Assembly: GCA_026389695.1 (NCBI GenBank)
Contig: JAPLHI010000072.1
Location: forward strand, 1 to 10,587
From: Chloroflexota bacterium
GTDB lineage: Bacteria > Chloroflexota > Dehalococcoidia > GIF9 > UBA5629
Length of the DNA: 10,587 nucleotides
Direction of reading: 5' to 3'
In this document: piece after piece, positions 1 to 6,679 of the stretch
How the letters are laid out: each line of letters opens with the position of its first letter
Position numbering within the stretch: the first letter of the stretch is position 1
Translations under genes and position numbers: made by a program
Notes under the pieces: generated by a model
The model's database searches: none
What the model was told of the DNA's origin: nothing
Seen by the model: only the letters and a program-made list of their open reading frames with translations

Positions 1-525
1 TGGAACTTACGAGATCATTAACGGGTCAATCAGCGTTGGTCTATGGATTTTGTTTCGGATAGCCTGGTCACCGGACGAAGATTCAGGGCATTGACCATAT
101 TGGATGATTTTTCCAGAGAATGTCTGGCTATCGAGGTTGACACCTCGATCGGTGGAAAAAGGGTCGTCAGTGTACTAGAGCGGTTAGCGGAACTAAGAGG
201 CTTAACCAGAGTGATCACCGTAGATAATGGACCCGAATTTGCCGGTAAAGCACTGGATGAATGGGCATATAATCGAGGAGTGAAATTGAATTTCATAAGG
301 CCAGGGAAGCCCGTAGAGAATGCCTACATAGAGAGCTTCAACGGAAAGCTGCGGGATGAGTGTTTGAATCAGAATTGGTTCATTACCTTAAGGAACGCTA
401 GAGAAACCACAGAAACCTGGAGAATAGATTACAATGAGTTCAGGCCGCATAGCTCTTTGGGCGATTTAAGCCCACTGGAATACGTTAGCAAAACCGAGAA
501 AATTCTAATTCATGCTGGACTATAA
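1..525 (+). pseudogene. IS3-family OrfB transposase, 3' fragment, reading frame interrupted
   Basis: This is the C-terminal integrase core (rve fold, DDE transposase) of an IS3-type OrfB, which cuts and joins DNA during transposition. The homologous reading frame begins at codon 22 (R-V-N-Q-R-W-S-M-D-F) and runs to TAA at 523-525. Counting from the ATG at 43, the triad is D2, D61 (in VDNGPEF) and E97 (in IESFNGKLRDE). D61 and E97 are 35 residues apart, the classic DD(35)E spacing, and the usual C-terminal YNEFRPHSSLG motif follows. However, TAA at 19-21 is in frame directly upstream of the conserved core. This is either a nonsense change or a frameshift, because another frame reads L-T-R-S-L-T up to this point, which resembles the usual linker. 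The ATG at 43 is internal to the family domain and unlikely to be a real start. The fragment probably makes no active enzyme, although the visible catalytic residues are intact. The family call is firm; inactivity is inferred. Confidence 0.85.
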
Positions 526-540
526 ACTGGGGTAGGGTCA
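1..540 (+). mobile_element. 3' portion of an IS3-family insertion sequence
   Basis: The left edge of the window lies inside an insertion sequence whose upstream part (orfA and the start of orfB) is outside the window. The identification rests on the orfB transposase core (see the pseudogene entry). The element probably ends about 15 bp after the transposase stop, where the bases run to GGGTCA at 535-540. IS3-family ends typically finish in CA, so 540 is my best guess for the right terminus. I cannot confirm it because the left inverted repeat and the target duplication are not visible. Confidence 0.6.
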
Positions 541-677
541 TATGATGCGTTGGAAGATTTCCAAAACTGTATTCTAGCCCTTGTAATTTAGCTATTGCAT
601 GGCTAAAAACTCCAGGTTTTCTCCACAAAGTGCTAATTAGCTAGTGAGCCTGGGTATCTCTGAAATATAAATTACGA

Positions 678-738
678 TGGCGCCCATGGTCGGGTTCGAA
701 CCGCTTCCCAGCCGCTTATAAAGCAGCCAGTCAGCTAG
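678..738 (-). tRNA. Degenerate 3' half of a tRNA-like sequence (possible pseudo-tRNA or att remnant)
   Basis: Read on the minus strand, this stretch has a 5-bp anticodon-type stem (723-727 paired with 711-715, including one G-T pair). The stem encloses the 7-base loop TTTATAA, giving a nominal UAU anticodon (Ile, AUA) at 718-720. A five-base variable region follows, then a T-loop TTCGAAC with only three of five stem pairs, then an acceptor-like strand ending G-CCA at 678-681. The D-arm is only hinted at (TAGCTGACTGG), and no matching 5' acceptor strand exists upstream, where the HAD coding region lies. It is therefore not a functional tRNA. Integrases often target tRNA 3' halves, so it could be an attachment-site scar. 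Chance resemblance is possible. Confidence 0.35.
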
Positions 739-1373
739 TATCTCCTCAGCAGATCAATCATCTGTGTAAGGTTGCGCAGAGCAATAGGGTTGTTGGTCTT
801 GCCTTCCCTGTCCAGGTGAAAGGCATTGATACCTATACTGGCAGGCTCAGTGAAATCGAACTGCAGGTTATCTCCCACGTGAACTATCTGTTCCGGCCTG
901 ACCTCGAGCTGTTGACATATTTGCAAGTAGAAATCCGCAGTCTTAACATTATTGAAGTCCGAGACAGAAGAAAAAACACTGCTGAAATTGTGCTTAATAT
1001 CACGCAGTAAATGTTTTAAGAAATGCCTGGGTGAACCGGAGGCCACGCTCAATCTGTATTGCCTGCCCAGGTTTTCCAGTGTCTTTGCTGTTTCAGGATA
1101 ATAGCGGACCCGGTTCTGCAACTCCTCCATGGCGATATTCGCCCTGCCCAGGTCGAAGCGCGTGAACCAGTATTTTACATCGTACCATTCCAACCTCTGG
1201 TCGCCCACGCTCTCATAAGCCTGTTTGACCTTCAGCATGGCCTCATCCAATTCCAAACCGTGCCTTTTTGCATAACGTTGGGGGATCATCTCGAACCAGA
1301 TGGCATAGCTGAAATCTGTTGTTACTAGGGTTCCCTCAACATCAAAGGAGATTACTTTAATCTGTGTACTCAT
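735..1373 (-). CDS. HAD-superfamily hydrolase (probable small-molecule phosphatase)
   Basis: This is a cytosolic haloacid dehalogenase-like hydrolase of 212 aa, the usual size for a HAD enzyme with a helical C1 cap. Numbered from the ATG at 1373, motif I is FDVEGTL with the nucleophile at D11. Motif II is in VASGSPRHF (about 110-118), the motif III lysine is K144 (VKTADF), and motif IV is GDNLQFD (D168 and D173). The cap occupies about residues 20-100 between motifs I and II. The usual second aspartate of motif I is Glu (D-x-E), as also occurs in enolase-phosphatases of the MtnC type; overall similarity to MtnC is not evident, so the substrate is unknown. An ATG 11 codons upstream (1404-1406) has no ribosome site and overlaps a good -10 box, so I prefer the start at 1373, although its own ribosome site (AAGAAA) is weak. 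The gene is divergent from the radical SAM gene and ends beside the tRNA-like fragment. Confidence 0.85.
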   Translation of the reverse strand: MSTQIKVISFDVEGTLVTTDFSYAIWFEMIPQRYAKRHGLELDEAMLKVKQAYESVGDQRLEWYDVKYWFTRFDLGRANIAMEELQNRVRYYPETAKTLENLGRQYRLSVASGSPRHFLKHLLRDIKHNFSSVFSSVSDFNNVKTADFYLQICQQLEVRPEQIVHVGDNLQFDFTEPASIGINAFHLDREGKTNNPIALRNLTQMIDLLRRY

Positions 1374-1404
1374 ATTTTTCTTGGAATATAATTTAACTGC
1401 TAAC

Positions 1405-1434
1405 ATTGTAGTTATAAAGATATATTATTGGCAA
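1405..1434 (-). promoter_or_regulatory. Predicted sigma70-type promoter for the HAD gene
   Basis: On the minus strand, -35 TTGCCA (1429-1434) and -10 TACAAT (1405-1410) each match the consensus at five of six positions and are separated by 18 bp. Transcription would begin near 1398, downstream of the ATG at 1404-1406 and about 25 bases before the ATG at 1373. This supports the shorter start of the HAD protein. It is a prediction from consensus only. Confidence 0.45.
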
Positions 1435-1437
1435 TAA
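1425..1437. promoter_or_regulatory. 13-bp palindrome shared by the two divergent -35 boxes; candidate operator
   Basis: TTATTG-G-CAATAA is a perfect inverted repeat with 6-bp arms around one central base. Both predicted -35 elements lie within it on opposite strands and overlap by five bases (1429-1433). A dimeric regulator bound here would affect both directions at once, and the two promoters would compete for polymerase. The symmetry could partly follow from two overlapping -35 boxes in AT-rich DNA. Confidence 0.35.
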
Positions 1438-1457
1438 AGCGGATTAGGATTTAAAAT
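1428..1457 (+). promoter_or_regulatory. Predicted sigma70-type promoter for the radical SAM gene
   Basis: On the plus strand, -35 TTGGCA (1428-1433) and -10 TAAAAT (1452-1457) each match the consensus at five of six positions, with an 18-bp spacer. The predicted start of transcription is near 1464, about 20 bases before the ATG at 1483. A GGGGA ribosome site lies at 1474-1478. This promoter could drive the radical SAM gene and, since no terminator is seen downstream, possibly the cupin and transporter genes too. Confidence 0.4.
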
Positions 1458-1482
1458 ACTTTTAAAACCAATCGGGGACGTT

Positions 1483-2658
1483 ATGGAACTGAGTAATAGC
1501 GCAACTTTGAGTAAACTGAACACGTACTATTTCGAGCAGGGTCCGATAAGACCGCCCAGCGAAGCATATTCACTATTGATCAGGGCAACCCGTAATTGTT
1601 CCTGGAACCGCTGTCAGTTCTGCCCCGTATACAAAGGGCAGAGATTTGAATTAAGGCCAACGGAAGACGTAATAAAGGATATTGAAACGGCCAAAGTAAT
1701 TGCAGAAGGTATTAAAGAATTCAGCTGGAAAACTGGAAACGGAAGCAACCCCCGCGAGGTAGCTGCTTATGTTTACAACCAGGGCGGCACCAGTGATTGT
1801 GTAAGAAACGTGGCACTCTGGATCTGGGCAGGTGGGACTTCTGCCTTTCTGCAAGATGCCAATAGTGTAATCATGCGTACACCTGACCTGGTTAAGGTTA
1901 TTTCTACTTTGAAACAAAGTTTCCCTTCTCTGGAGAGGATAACATCTTACTGTCGCTCCAAGACTGCGGCCAAGAAAAGCATTGAGGAATTCAGGGAAAT
2001 GAAGGAGGCGGGACTAACCAGAATTCACATGGGCATGGAGAGCGGCTGTGATGAAGTGCTAAAACTTGTGGAGAAAGGGATGACGGCAGATGACCATATA
2101 AAGGGTGGTAATAATATTAAAGAAGCAGGTATTGAGCTATCCGAGTATTACATGCCGGGACTGGGAGGTAAAAAATGGTTAAGGAAGCACGCGATAGAGT
2201 CGGCCGGTGTGTTAAACGAGATTAATCCCGATTTCATACGCCTGCGCACTCTGCATCTTAATGACATGATGCCCCTCTGGTCAAAATTACAGTCGGGTGA
2301 ATTTGAACTACAAAGTGAAGATGAGATCATAGAAGAAATCAAATACTTTATTGAAAAACTGGATTTTACAGGAGAATTAAAGAGTGACCATATCTTGAAT
2401 CTACTGCCGGAACTGGAAGGTAAATTTCCCGAGGCTAAAAAAATCTGCCTGGCTAAAATCGACCGGTATCTCTCAATGCCCTTGAAAGACCGCTTAAACT
2501 ACAGGCTTGGCAGGAGATCAGGATATTACGAAAAGCTGGATGATATTTATGACGCAGCCAAATACCAGAAGATTGACGAGGCGATGAATCGCATCGGAGC
2601 CGATTCACCTGACAAGGTGGATGAGGTGATCGAACAGTTCAAGCAGCGTTTCATCTAA
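1483..2658 (+). CDS. Radical SAM domain protein of unknown substrate
   Basis: This 391-aa cytosolic radical SAM enzyme (Elp3/COG1032-like) would use a [4Fe-4S] cluster to cleave S-adenosylmethionine and start a radical reaction. The cluster motif is C39-x4-C44-x2-C47 (N-C-S-W-N-R-C-Q-F-C). This is a known variant of the usual C-x3-C-x2-C, resembling the CPHNKCTFC type. Further landmarks are FLQDAN at 122-127, HMGMESG at 182-188 (SAM-binding strand region) and MPGLGGK at 224-230. The C-terminal 130 residues are mostly charged helices with no second cysteine cluster, so there is no SPASM or B12 domain. Residues 80-115 look like an extra segment inside the core. The start is the ATG at 1483, preceded by GGGGA four bases upstream. 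The gene diverges from the HAD gene and is followed after 69 bp by the cupin gene. Related proteins are common in anaerobes but lack an assigned reaction, and I cannot give one. Confidence 0.87.
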   Translation: MELSNSATLSKLNTYYFEQGPIRPPSEAYSLLIRATRNCSWNRCQFCPVYKGQRFELRPTEDVIKDIETAKVIAEGIKEFSWKTGNGSNPREVAAYVYNQGGTSDCVRNVALWIWAGGTSAFLQDANSVIMRTPDLVKVISTLKQSFPSLERITSYCRSKTAAKKSIEEFREMKEAGLTRIHMGMESGCDEVLKLVEKGMTADDHIKGGNNIKEAGIELSEYYMPGLGGKKWLRKHAIESAGVLNEINPDFIRLRTLHLNDMMPLWSKLQSGEFELQSEDEIIEEIKYFIEKLDFTGELKSDHILNLLPELEGKFPEAKKICLAKIDRYLSMPLKDRLNYRLGRRSGYYEKLDDIYDAAKYQKIDEAMNRIGADSPDKVDEVIEQFKQRFI

Positions 2659-2712
2659 AGATAGAATTTGTGTTAGTATATAGCGTTTTGAGTTGGAAAA
2701 ATATTCATACAT

Positions 2713-2730
2713 AAGAGGATTGCAGGGTTG
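2713..2730 (+). promoter_or_regulatory. Ribosome site that fixes a TTG start for the cupin gene
   Basis: AAGAGGA at 2713-2719 lies eight bases before TTG at 2728. The next in-frame ATG (2749) has no comparable site and would remove seven residues. The TTG is therefore the likely start. Confidence 0.6.
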
Positions 2731-3075
2731 GACCACTTCCCCGATTTCATGAAAAATCCCGTGAATGCCATAAGTCCCCAATCACAGAGTAAAGGCATAG
2801 AGGGCTATGTATATGACGGTGTCGATGGAAGTCAGATCGCATTCTGGGAATGTCCATTGGCTGGCATTTCCGCTGAGCATGTCCATGATTTCGATGAATA
2901 TTTTATCGTAGTTCAGGGGCTTTATATATTGATTATTGACGGTACCAGGATCTCCCTATCCGCTGGGCAAGAATATTATATTCCTCGAGGATTGCATCAT
3001 GCCGGTGAATGGATAGCCGGCACGCGTACACTTCATGCTTTCGGGGGAATGAGAGCTCAACGTAAAGGACAGTGA
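2728..3075 (+). CDS. Single-domain cupin protein
   Basis: This is a small (115 aa) cytosolic cupin, a conserved beta-barrel that usually holds one metal ion. Motif 1 is H51-x-H53-x3-E57 with G64. Motif 2 is G80-x5-P86-x-G88-x2-H91. All four expected metal ligands (H51, H53, E57, H91) are present, so a metal-bound fold is likely. Small cupins include isomerases, dioxygenases and ligand-sensing or storage domains, and the sequence does not separate these. The protein has no DNA-binding or transmembrane part. It starts with TTG at 2728. It sits between the radical SAM gene (69-bp gap) and the first binding-protein gene (59-bp gap to the chosen start), on the same strand, which suggests co-expression. 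A role with either neighbour is inference. Confidence 0.85.
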   Translation: MDHFPDFMKNPVNAISPQSQSKGIEGYVYDGVDGSQIAFWECPLAGISAEHVHDFDEYFIVVQGLYILIIDGTRISLSAGQEYYIPRGLHHAGEWIAGTRTLHAFGGMRAQRKGQ

Positions 3076-3089
3076 GTATACTGCATCCA

Positions 3090-3103
3090 ATTTATTAATA
3101 AAT
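3090..3103. promoter_or_regulatory. 14-bp perfect palindrome upstream of the importer genes
   Basis: ATTTATTAATAAAT is perfectly self-complementary and lies between the cupin stop and the first binding-protein gene, 31 bp before the ATG at 3135. It could be an operator. It is wholly A/T except for no G or C at all, so chance is a serious alternative. I could not find a matching promoter beside it. Confidence 0.25.
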
Positions 3104-3124
3104 GCGTTATATATTCAACTTGGC

Positions 3125-3137
3125 AAGGAGCGATATG
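3125..3137 (+). promoter_or_regulatory. Strong ribosome site choosing the start at 3135
   Basis: AAGGAG at 3125-3130 lies four bases before ATG at 3135. The alternative in-frame ATG at 3102 has only AT-rich sequence before it and would add eleven residues in front of an otherwise standard lipoprotein signal. Confidence 0.7.
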
Positions 3138-4859
3138 AAAATACTGATAAATTTTCTGTTTGTGATCGTTGCGTTACTGCTGATTCTTCCGGGATGTAGT
3201 AATACTTCACAGCAACTTCATCCGGTGAAGGGTGAGTTTATCGAGGGACAGTTGGGAGAAGATGCTCAAACCCTAAATTGGATAATTGCCACCGATGAAA
3301 TATCGAAAAGATATGCGAGCTTTATGGTGGATCCTCTGGCGGTATTCGACAATCAGTTTAAACTTCAACTGCGTTGTCTGTCCAAAGACATCGATGTATC
3401 AGCAGACGGGCTCATTTATACAGTGACTATCAGGGATGACCTTAAGTGGTCGGACGAAACCAAAGTTACCGCCGATGACTATGTATATACTTTAAGAAAT
3501 CTCATGTTCGCGGACTGGCTTGAGAGCACCGATAAGCCAAAGTGGCAAGAGAATGTGGATGGTCAGACGGTTTTTGTGAAACCTGAAGTTGTCAACGATA
3601 CGTCATTTAGAATTGTACGTCAAACAGTTGCCCCGGAATTCATTTATATGATTTATACATTGATGCCTTACCCGAAACTTATTGCCCAGCATTATGAGAA
3701 TAAAAAAGATAATTTTATTCAATCCCCGGAGTTTGATAACATGACCTATACAGGTAATCTCGGCGCTTATAAACCGGTAGCCTGGAATACAAGTGATGGT
3801 TTTGTGGTCAGGCGCAACCCCGACTACTATCTTGGCAAAAATAACGGCGCCCCTTATTTTGAGAAATATACGATCAAGTTGTACGGGCTGCAGCAAGTGA
3901 TTAATGATTCTCTGCGGGATGGAAAAGTGACATACGCATATGTGGAACCGCAAGACGCCAATATGTTCAGAGGCATGAAAGATATTAATGTTTATACCAT
4001 ACCTACCGGTTTCTGTGTTTATGTGGCGTACAACCAGAGAGATAATGGCTGGGAGGGTCTGAAAAATGCACAGGTACGACAGGCGCTATCCATGATCATG
4101 GATAAACCTGAAGTTATGCAAAATATGTATTCAGGATACGCAGATCCTGCGTTCAGTTTCATCCCGCCTTATTCACCATGGTATTCCGAAAACGTACTTA
4201 ATAAGTATGGGATGACTCCGTTGAAAGACCAGCAAAAGGCTATAGATCTTATAAAGGGCGCCGGATATGAACAAAAAGAGATCGACGGGCAGATGAAGTT
4301 TGTGGATAAAGACGGAAAACCTATCAAGCTCAATTTTATAATAGATATGAGAAGTGATTTCGAGCAGAACCTGGCAATATTAATCAGACAAAATCTGCTG
4401 GGTGTAGGATTGGATATTAATCCAAAGTTTTCTACCCGCGAAATCCTTTTCGCTGACGGGTTGATGAATAAGGTGCCCGGTAGCGAGCAAAATCCGGCTT
4501 TCAATAATGGACTTGGTGCTGTCAGCAAGGAGCCCTGGGACCTGGTAATACTTTCCTCCCATACCAATGCGTTGACACCCGAAGGCAGCGAGGCCTTTTT
4601 TACGTCCAAAGGAAAATTCAACCTATTCGGTTTCTTTAACGAAAAGGTAGATGCTCTTTACCAGAGAGTCAAGTCCGTAGAGGCTGTAAATCCGGAAAAC
4701 AGGAAACAGCTATACGCTGAAATATCCAGGACTGTGTCCGATGAGCAGCCGGTGAATTTCCTGGTATTTTACAAGGACAATTACGCGTTTCGAAGCGTTA
4801 AGGGAGTGGAACCCGGAATCAACGTTCTACACAATTTCCAGTCCTGGTACTTTGAATAA
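3135..4859 (+). CDS. ABC importer substrate-binding lipoprotein, family 5 (copy 1)
   Basis: This is an extracytoplasmic solute-binding protein of the peptide/nickel family (SBP_bac_5), which captures a ligand and delivers it to the permeases encoded downstream. From the ATG at 3135 it has 574 aa, near the usual 500-600. Residues 1-20 form a lipoprotein signal peptide (K2, a hydrophobic stretch at 3-18) ending in L-P-G-C, so C21 would be lipidated and anchor the protein outside the membrane. The mature part shows the family's opening (YTVTIRDDLKWSDE, with TADDYVYTL) and the VRQALSMIMDK hinge-region motif at about 313-323. The start follows a strong AAGGAG site. It is a clear paralogue of the next gene, sharing about half its residues by eye, and the two are separated by only 36 bp. 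Known ligands in this family include di- and oligopeptides, nickel complexes, sugars and heme; none can be chosen here. Confidence 0.93.
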   Translation: MKILINFLFVIVALLLILPGCSNTSQQLHPVKGEFIEGQLGEDAQTLNWIIATDEISKRYASFMVDPLAVFDNQFKLQLRCLSKDIDVSADGLIYTVTIRDDLKWSDETKVTADDYVYTLRNLMFADWLESTDKPKWQENVDGQTVFVKPEVVNDTSFRIVRQTVAPEFIYMIYTLMPYPKLIAQHYENKKDNFIQSPEFDNMTYTGNLGAYKPVAWNTSDGFVVRRNPDYYLGKNNGAPYFEKYTIKLYGLQQVINDSLRDGKVTYAYVEPQDANMFRGMKDINVYTIPTGFCVYVAYNQRDNGWEGLKNAQVRQALSMIMDKPEVMQNMYSGYADPAFSFIPPYSPWYSENVLNKYGMTPLKDQQKAIDLIKGAGYEQKEIDGQMKFVDKDGKPIKLNFIIDMRSDFEQNLAILIRQNLLGVGLDINPKFSTREILFADGLMNKVPGSEQNPAFNNGLGAVSKEPWDLVILSSHTNALTPEGSEAFFTSKGKFNLFGFFNEKVDALYQRVKSVEAVNPENRKQLYAEISRTVSDEQPVNFLVFYKDNYAFRSVKGVEPGINVLHNFQSWYFE

Positions 4860-4895
4860 AAATCTAACTATTATTCGGTATCTATGAGGTAAAAT

Positions 4896-6626
4896 TTGAA
4901 TTTAAAATATGCTAGATCCGGATGGAAGTTAATAATTGCTAGTTTGCTCACTCTATCTACATTGGTTGGGTGTTCGGCTCCCGTTGCCAAGGGAGTATTT
5001 ATTGAGGGTGATGTTACCGGCGGAGAAGCAGAAACACTGAACTGGATACTGGCTGCTGACGCGTCATCTTTCGGTTATGTCGGTTACACCCTCGAATCTC
5101 TGGCCACCTACGATAATCAGTTCAACATCCAAATGCGTTGTCTTGCCAGAGATATTGAGGTTTCTTCCGATGGATTGGTTTACACTGTTACTCTTCGTAA
5201 TGACCTTAAGTGGAGTGATGACTCGCAGGTAACAGCCGACGATTATGTGTATACTTTGAAAAACCTGATGTTCTCTGACTGGCTGAATTACAATTACAGG
5301 GATGACTGGAAGGAAGAGGTGAACGGTCAAAAAGTTTTCGTCACTCCCTCCGTGATCAATAATACGACTTTCACGATAACAAGACAGACGGTTGATCCTG
5401 AGTTTATTTATACACTGTATGACCTGATACCTTACCCGAAATATATTTCTTCTAAGTACGAAGGAAATGTCGCTGCTTTCACACAGGCAAAAGAATTTAA
5501 TGAATTATCTTATACAGGCAACCTGGGCCCTTATAAATTCAAAGAGTGGCTGAGGAACGATAAATTCGTTGTGGAACGGAATCCGGATTTCTTCCTGGGC
5601 AAAGAGAGCGGTGCACCGTTTTTCAGTGAGTATGTGATAAAGATGTTCGGGACCTCCGCTGTGATGCAGGGAGCCCTGGAGGCAGGGGATATAACGTATT
5701 GCGGGATCGAACCTCCCAACGTTCCCAAGTTTAAAAAGCTGGATAGGATTAACGTATATACTGTCCCCACTCGCGGTTACAATCTCATCAGCTATAACCA
5801 GAGAGCTAATGGCTGGGAGGGTTTGAGGAAAAAAGAAGTCAGACAGGCCGTCTCGATGGCTATAGATAAGGATACTATTGTTCAGAAGATGTATCTCGGC
5901 TTTGCCGAACCTGCTTTCAGCTTCATTCCTTCGAGCTCGCCCTGGTATAGCGAGGAAAATGTCGTCAAATTCGGAGTAGCTCCTTTAACCGGAAAACAAA
6001 AGGCTATGGAGCAACTTAAAGCTGCAGGCTACGATTATACTAATAACGGTGATCGTACGGTGTTAATGGATAAAAATGGCAAACCTGTAAAACTTATACT
6101 GGTAACTACGCCGGGCAGTGATATTGTGGAATCCATGTCTTTATTGATTAAACAGGAGCTTTCAGATATCGGAATCGAAGTGGAAGTAAAAATGGTGCAG
6201 TGGCCCACTTTACTCAGGCAGTATATGATGAACAAAGCCCCCGGAAGCGACGAGGAGCCGAGGTATAACAATGGACCTCAGGCGGTAAGCGAAGAGCCCT
6301 GGGATCTGGCACTTATGGGACATAACACAGACCCGCTTGCTCCATCCGGCAGCAGCGTTTTCTTTGCCAGCGACGGGGGGCTGAACTCGTTTGGATTTTT
6401 CAATAATGAAATAGATGCTCTATTCAAGAAAGTTAAATCCAGGGCCGCATTGGACAGGGATGACAGGAAAACGATATATATAGAGCTGGCCAGGGTTATG
6501 TCGGAAGAACAACCTGTTGATTTTATTGTGTTCACCAGGGCCAACCGCGGCTTTCAAAAAAATGTTAAGGGTATTGAGCCCGGTATCAACATGGGCTACA
6601 ACTATTATCTCTGGCGTTTTGAGTAA
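4896..6626 (+). CDS. ABC importer substrate-binding lipoprotein, family 5 (copy 2)
   Basis: This second SBP_bac_5 lipoprotein (576 aa) is homologous to copy 1 along its whole length. The start is TTG at 4896, five bases after GAGGT (4886-4890). No in-frame ATG precedes the signal peptide core. Residues 1-25 form a signal peptide (K11 before a hydrophobic stretch at 12-24) with lipobox L-V-G-C and C26 as the lipid site. Shared blocks with copy 1 include TLNWI near residue 50, VTADDYVYTL, PEFIY and MPY/IPYPK, NGWEGL followed by VRQA near 313, FSFIP, SPWYSE and a VEPGIN/IEPGIN close to the C terminus. The ligand-facing middle region differs more. The copies probably arose by tandem duplication and then diverged, so they may bind different ligands for the same permease. 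The next gene (permease) follows after 53 bp with no terminator seen. Confidence 0.93.
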   Translation: MNLKYARSGWKLIIASLLTLSTLVGCSAPVAKGVFIEGDVTGGEAETLNWILAADASSFGYVGYTLESLATYDNQFNIQMRCLARDIEVSSDGLVYTVTLRNDLKWSDDSQVTADDYVYTLKNLMFSDWLNYNYRDDWKEEVNGQKVFVTPSVINNTTFTITRQTVDPEFIYTLYDLIPYPKYISSKYEGNVAAFTQAKEFNELSYTGNLGPYKFKEWLRNDKFVVERNPDFFLGKESGAPFFSEYVIKMFGTSAVMQGALEAGDITYCGIEPPNVPKFKKLDRINVYTVPTRGYNLISYNQRANGWEGLRKKEVRQAVSMAIDKDTIVQKMYLGFAEPAFSFIPSSSPWYSEENVVKFGVAPLTGKQKAMEQLKAAGYDYTNNGDRTVLMDKNGKPVKLILVTTPGSDIVESMSLLIKQELSDIGIEVEVKMVQWPTLLRQYMMNKAPGSDEEPRYNNGPQAVSEEPWDLALMGHNTDPLAPSGSSVFFASDGGLNSFGFFNNEIDALFKKVKSRAALDRDDRKTIYIELARVMSEEQPVDFIVFTRANRGFQKNVKGIEPGINMGYNYYLWRFE

Positions 6627-6679
6627 GTTTTAAACCTGATACCTGAGTCAACGTGTACCGCCTTCCAGGCTGGATGTGA

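Noticed and set aside
591..609. TTAGC...GCTAA hairpin followed by A residues, possible terminator
   Set aside because: A 5-bp, AT-rich stem with a 9-base loop is too weak, and on the plus strand it lacks a T-run.
678..760. Functional tRNA-Ile on the minus strand
   Set aside because: There is no 5' acceptor strand or proper D-arm, and the T-stem has two mismatches.
816..1328. Plus-strand open frames opposite the HAD gene
   Set aside because: They lie wholly inside the HAD coding region on the other strand, have no family motifs, and lack ribosome sites.
3076..3134. TATACT and TATATA as a possible -10 box for a separate importer promoter
   Set aside because: No acceptable -35 box lies 16-18 bp upstream of either one.
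3102..3134. Upstream ATG start for the first binding protein
   Set aside because: No ribosome site precedes it, it lies in the AT palindrome, and the ATG at 3135 has AAGGAG and gives a standard lipoprotein signal.
4169..4621. 150-codon minus-strand open frame within the first binding-protein gene
   Set aside because: It is antisense to a well-supported SBP_bac_5 gene, is rich in Ser, Pro and Leu as antisense frames often are, and shows no recognisable domain.
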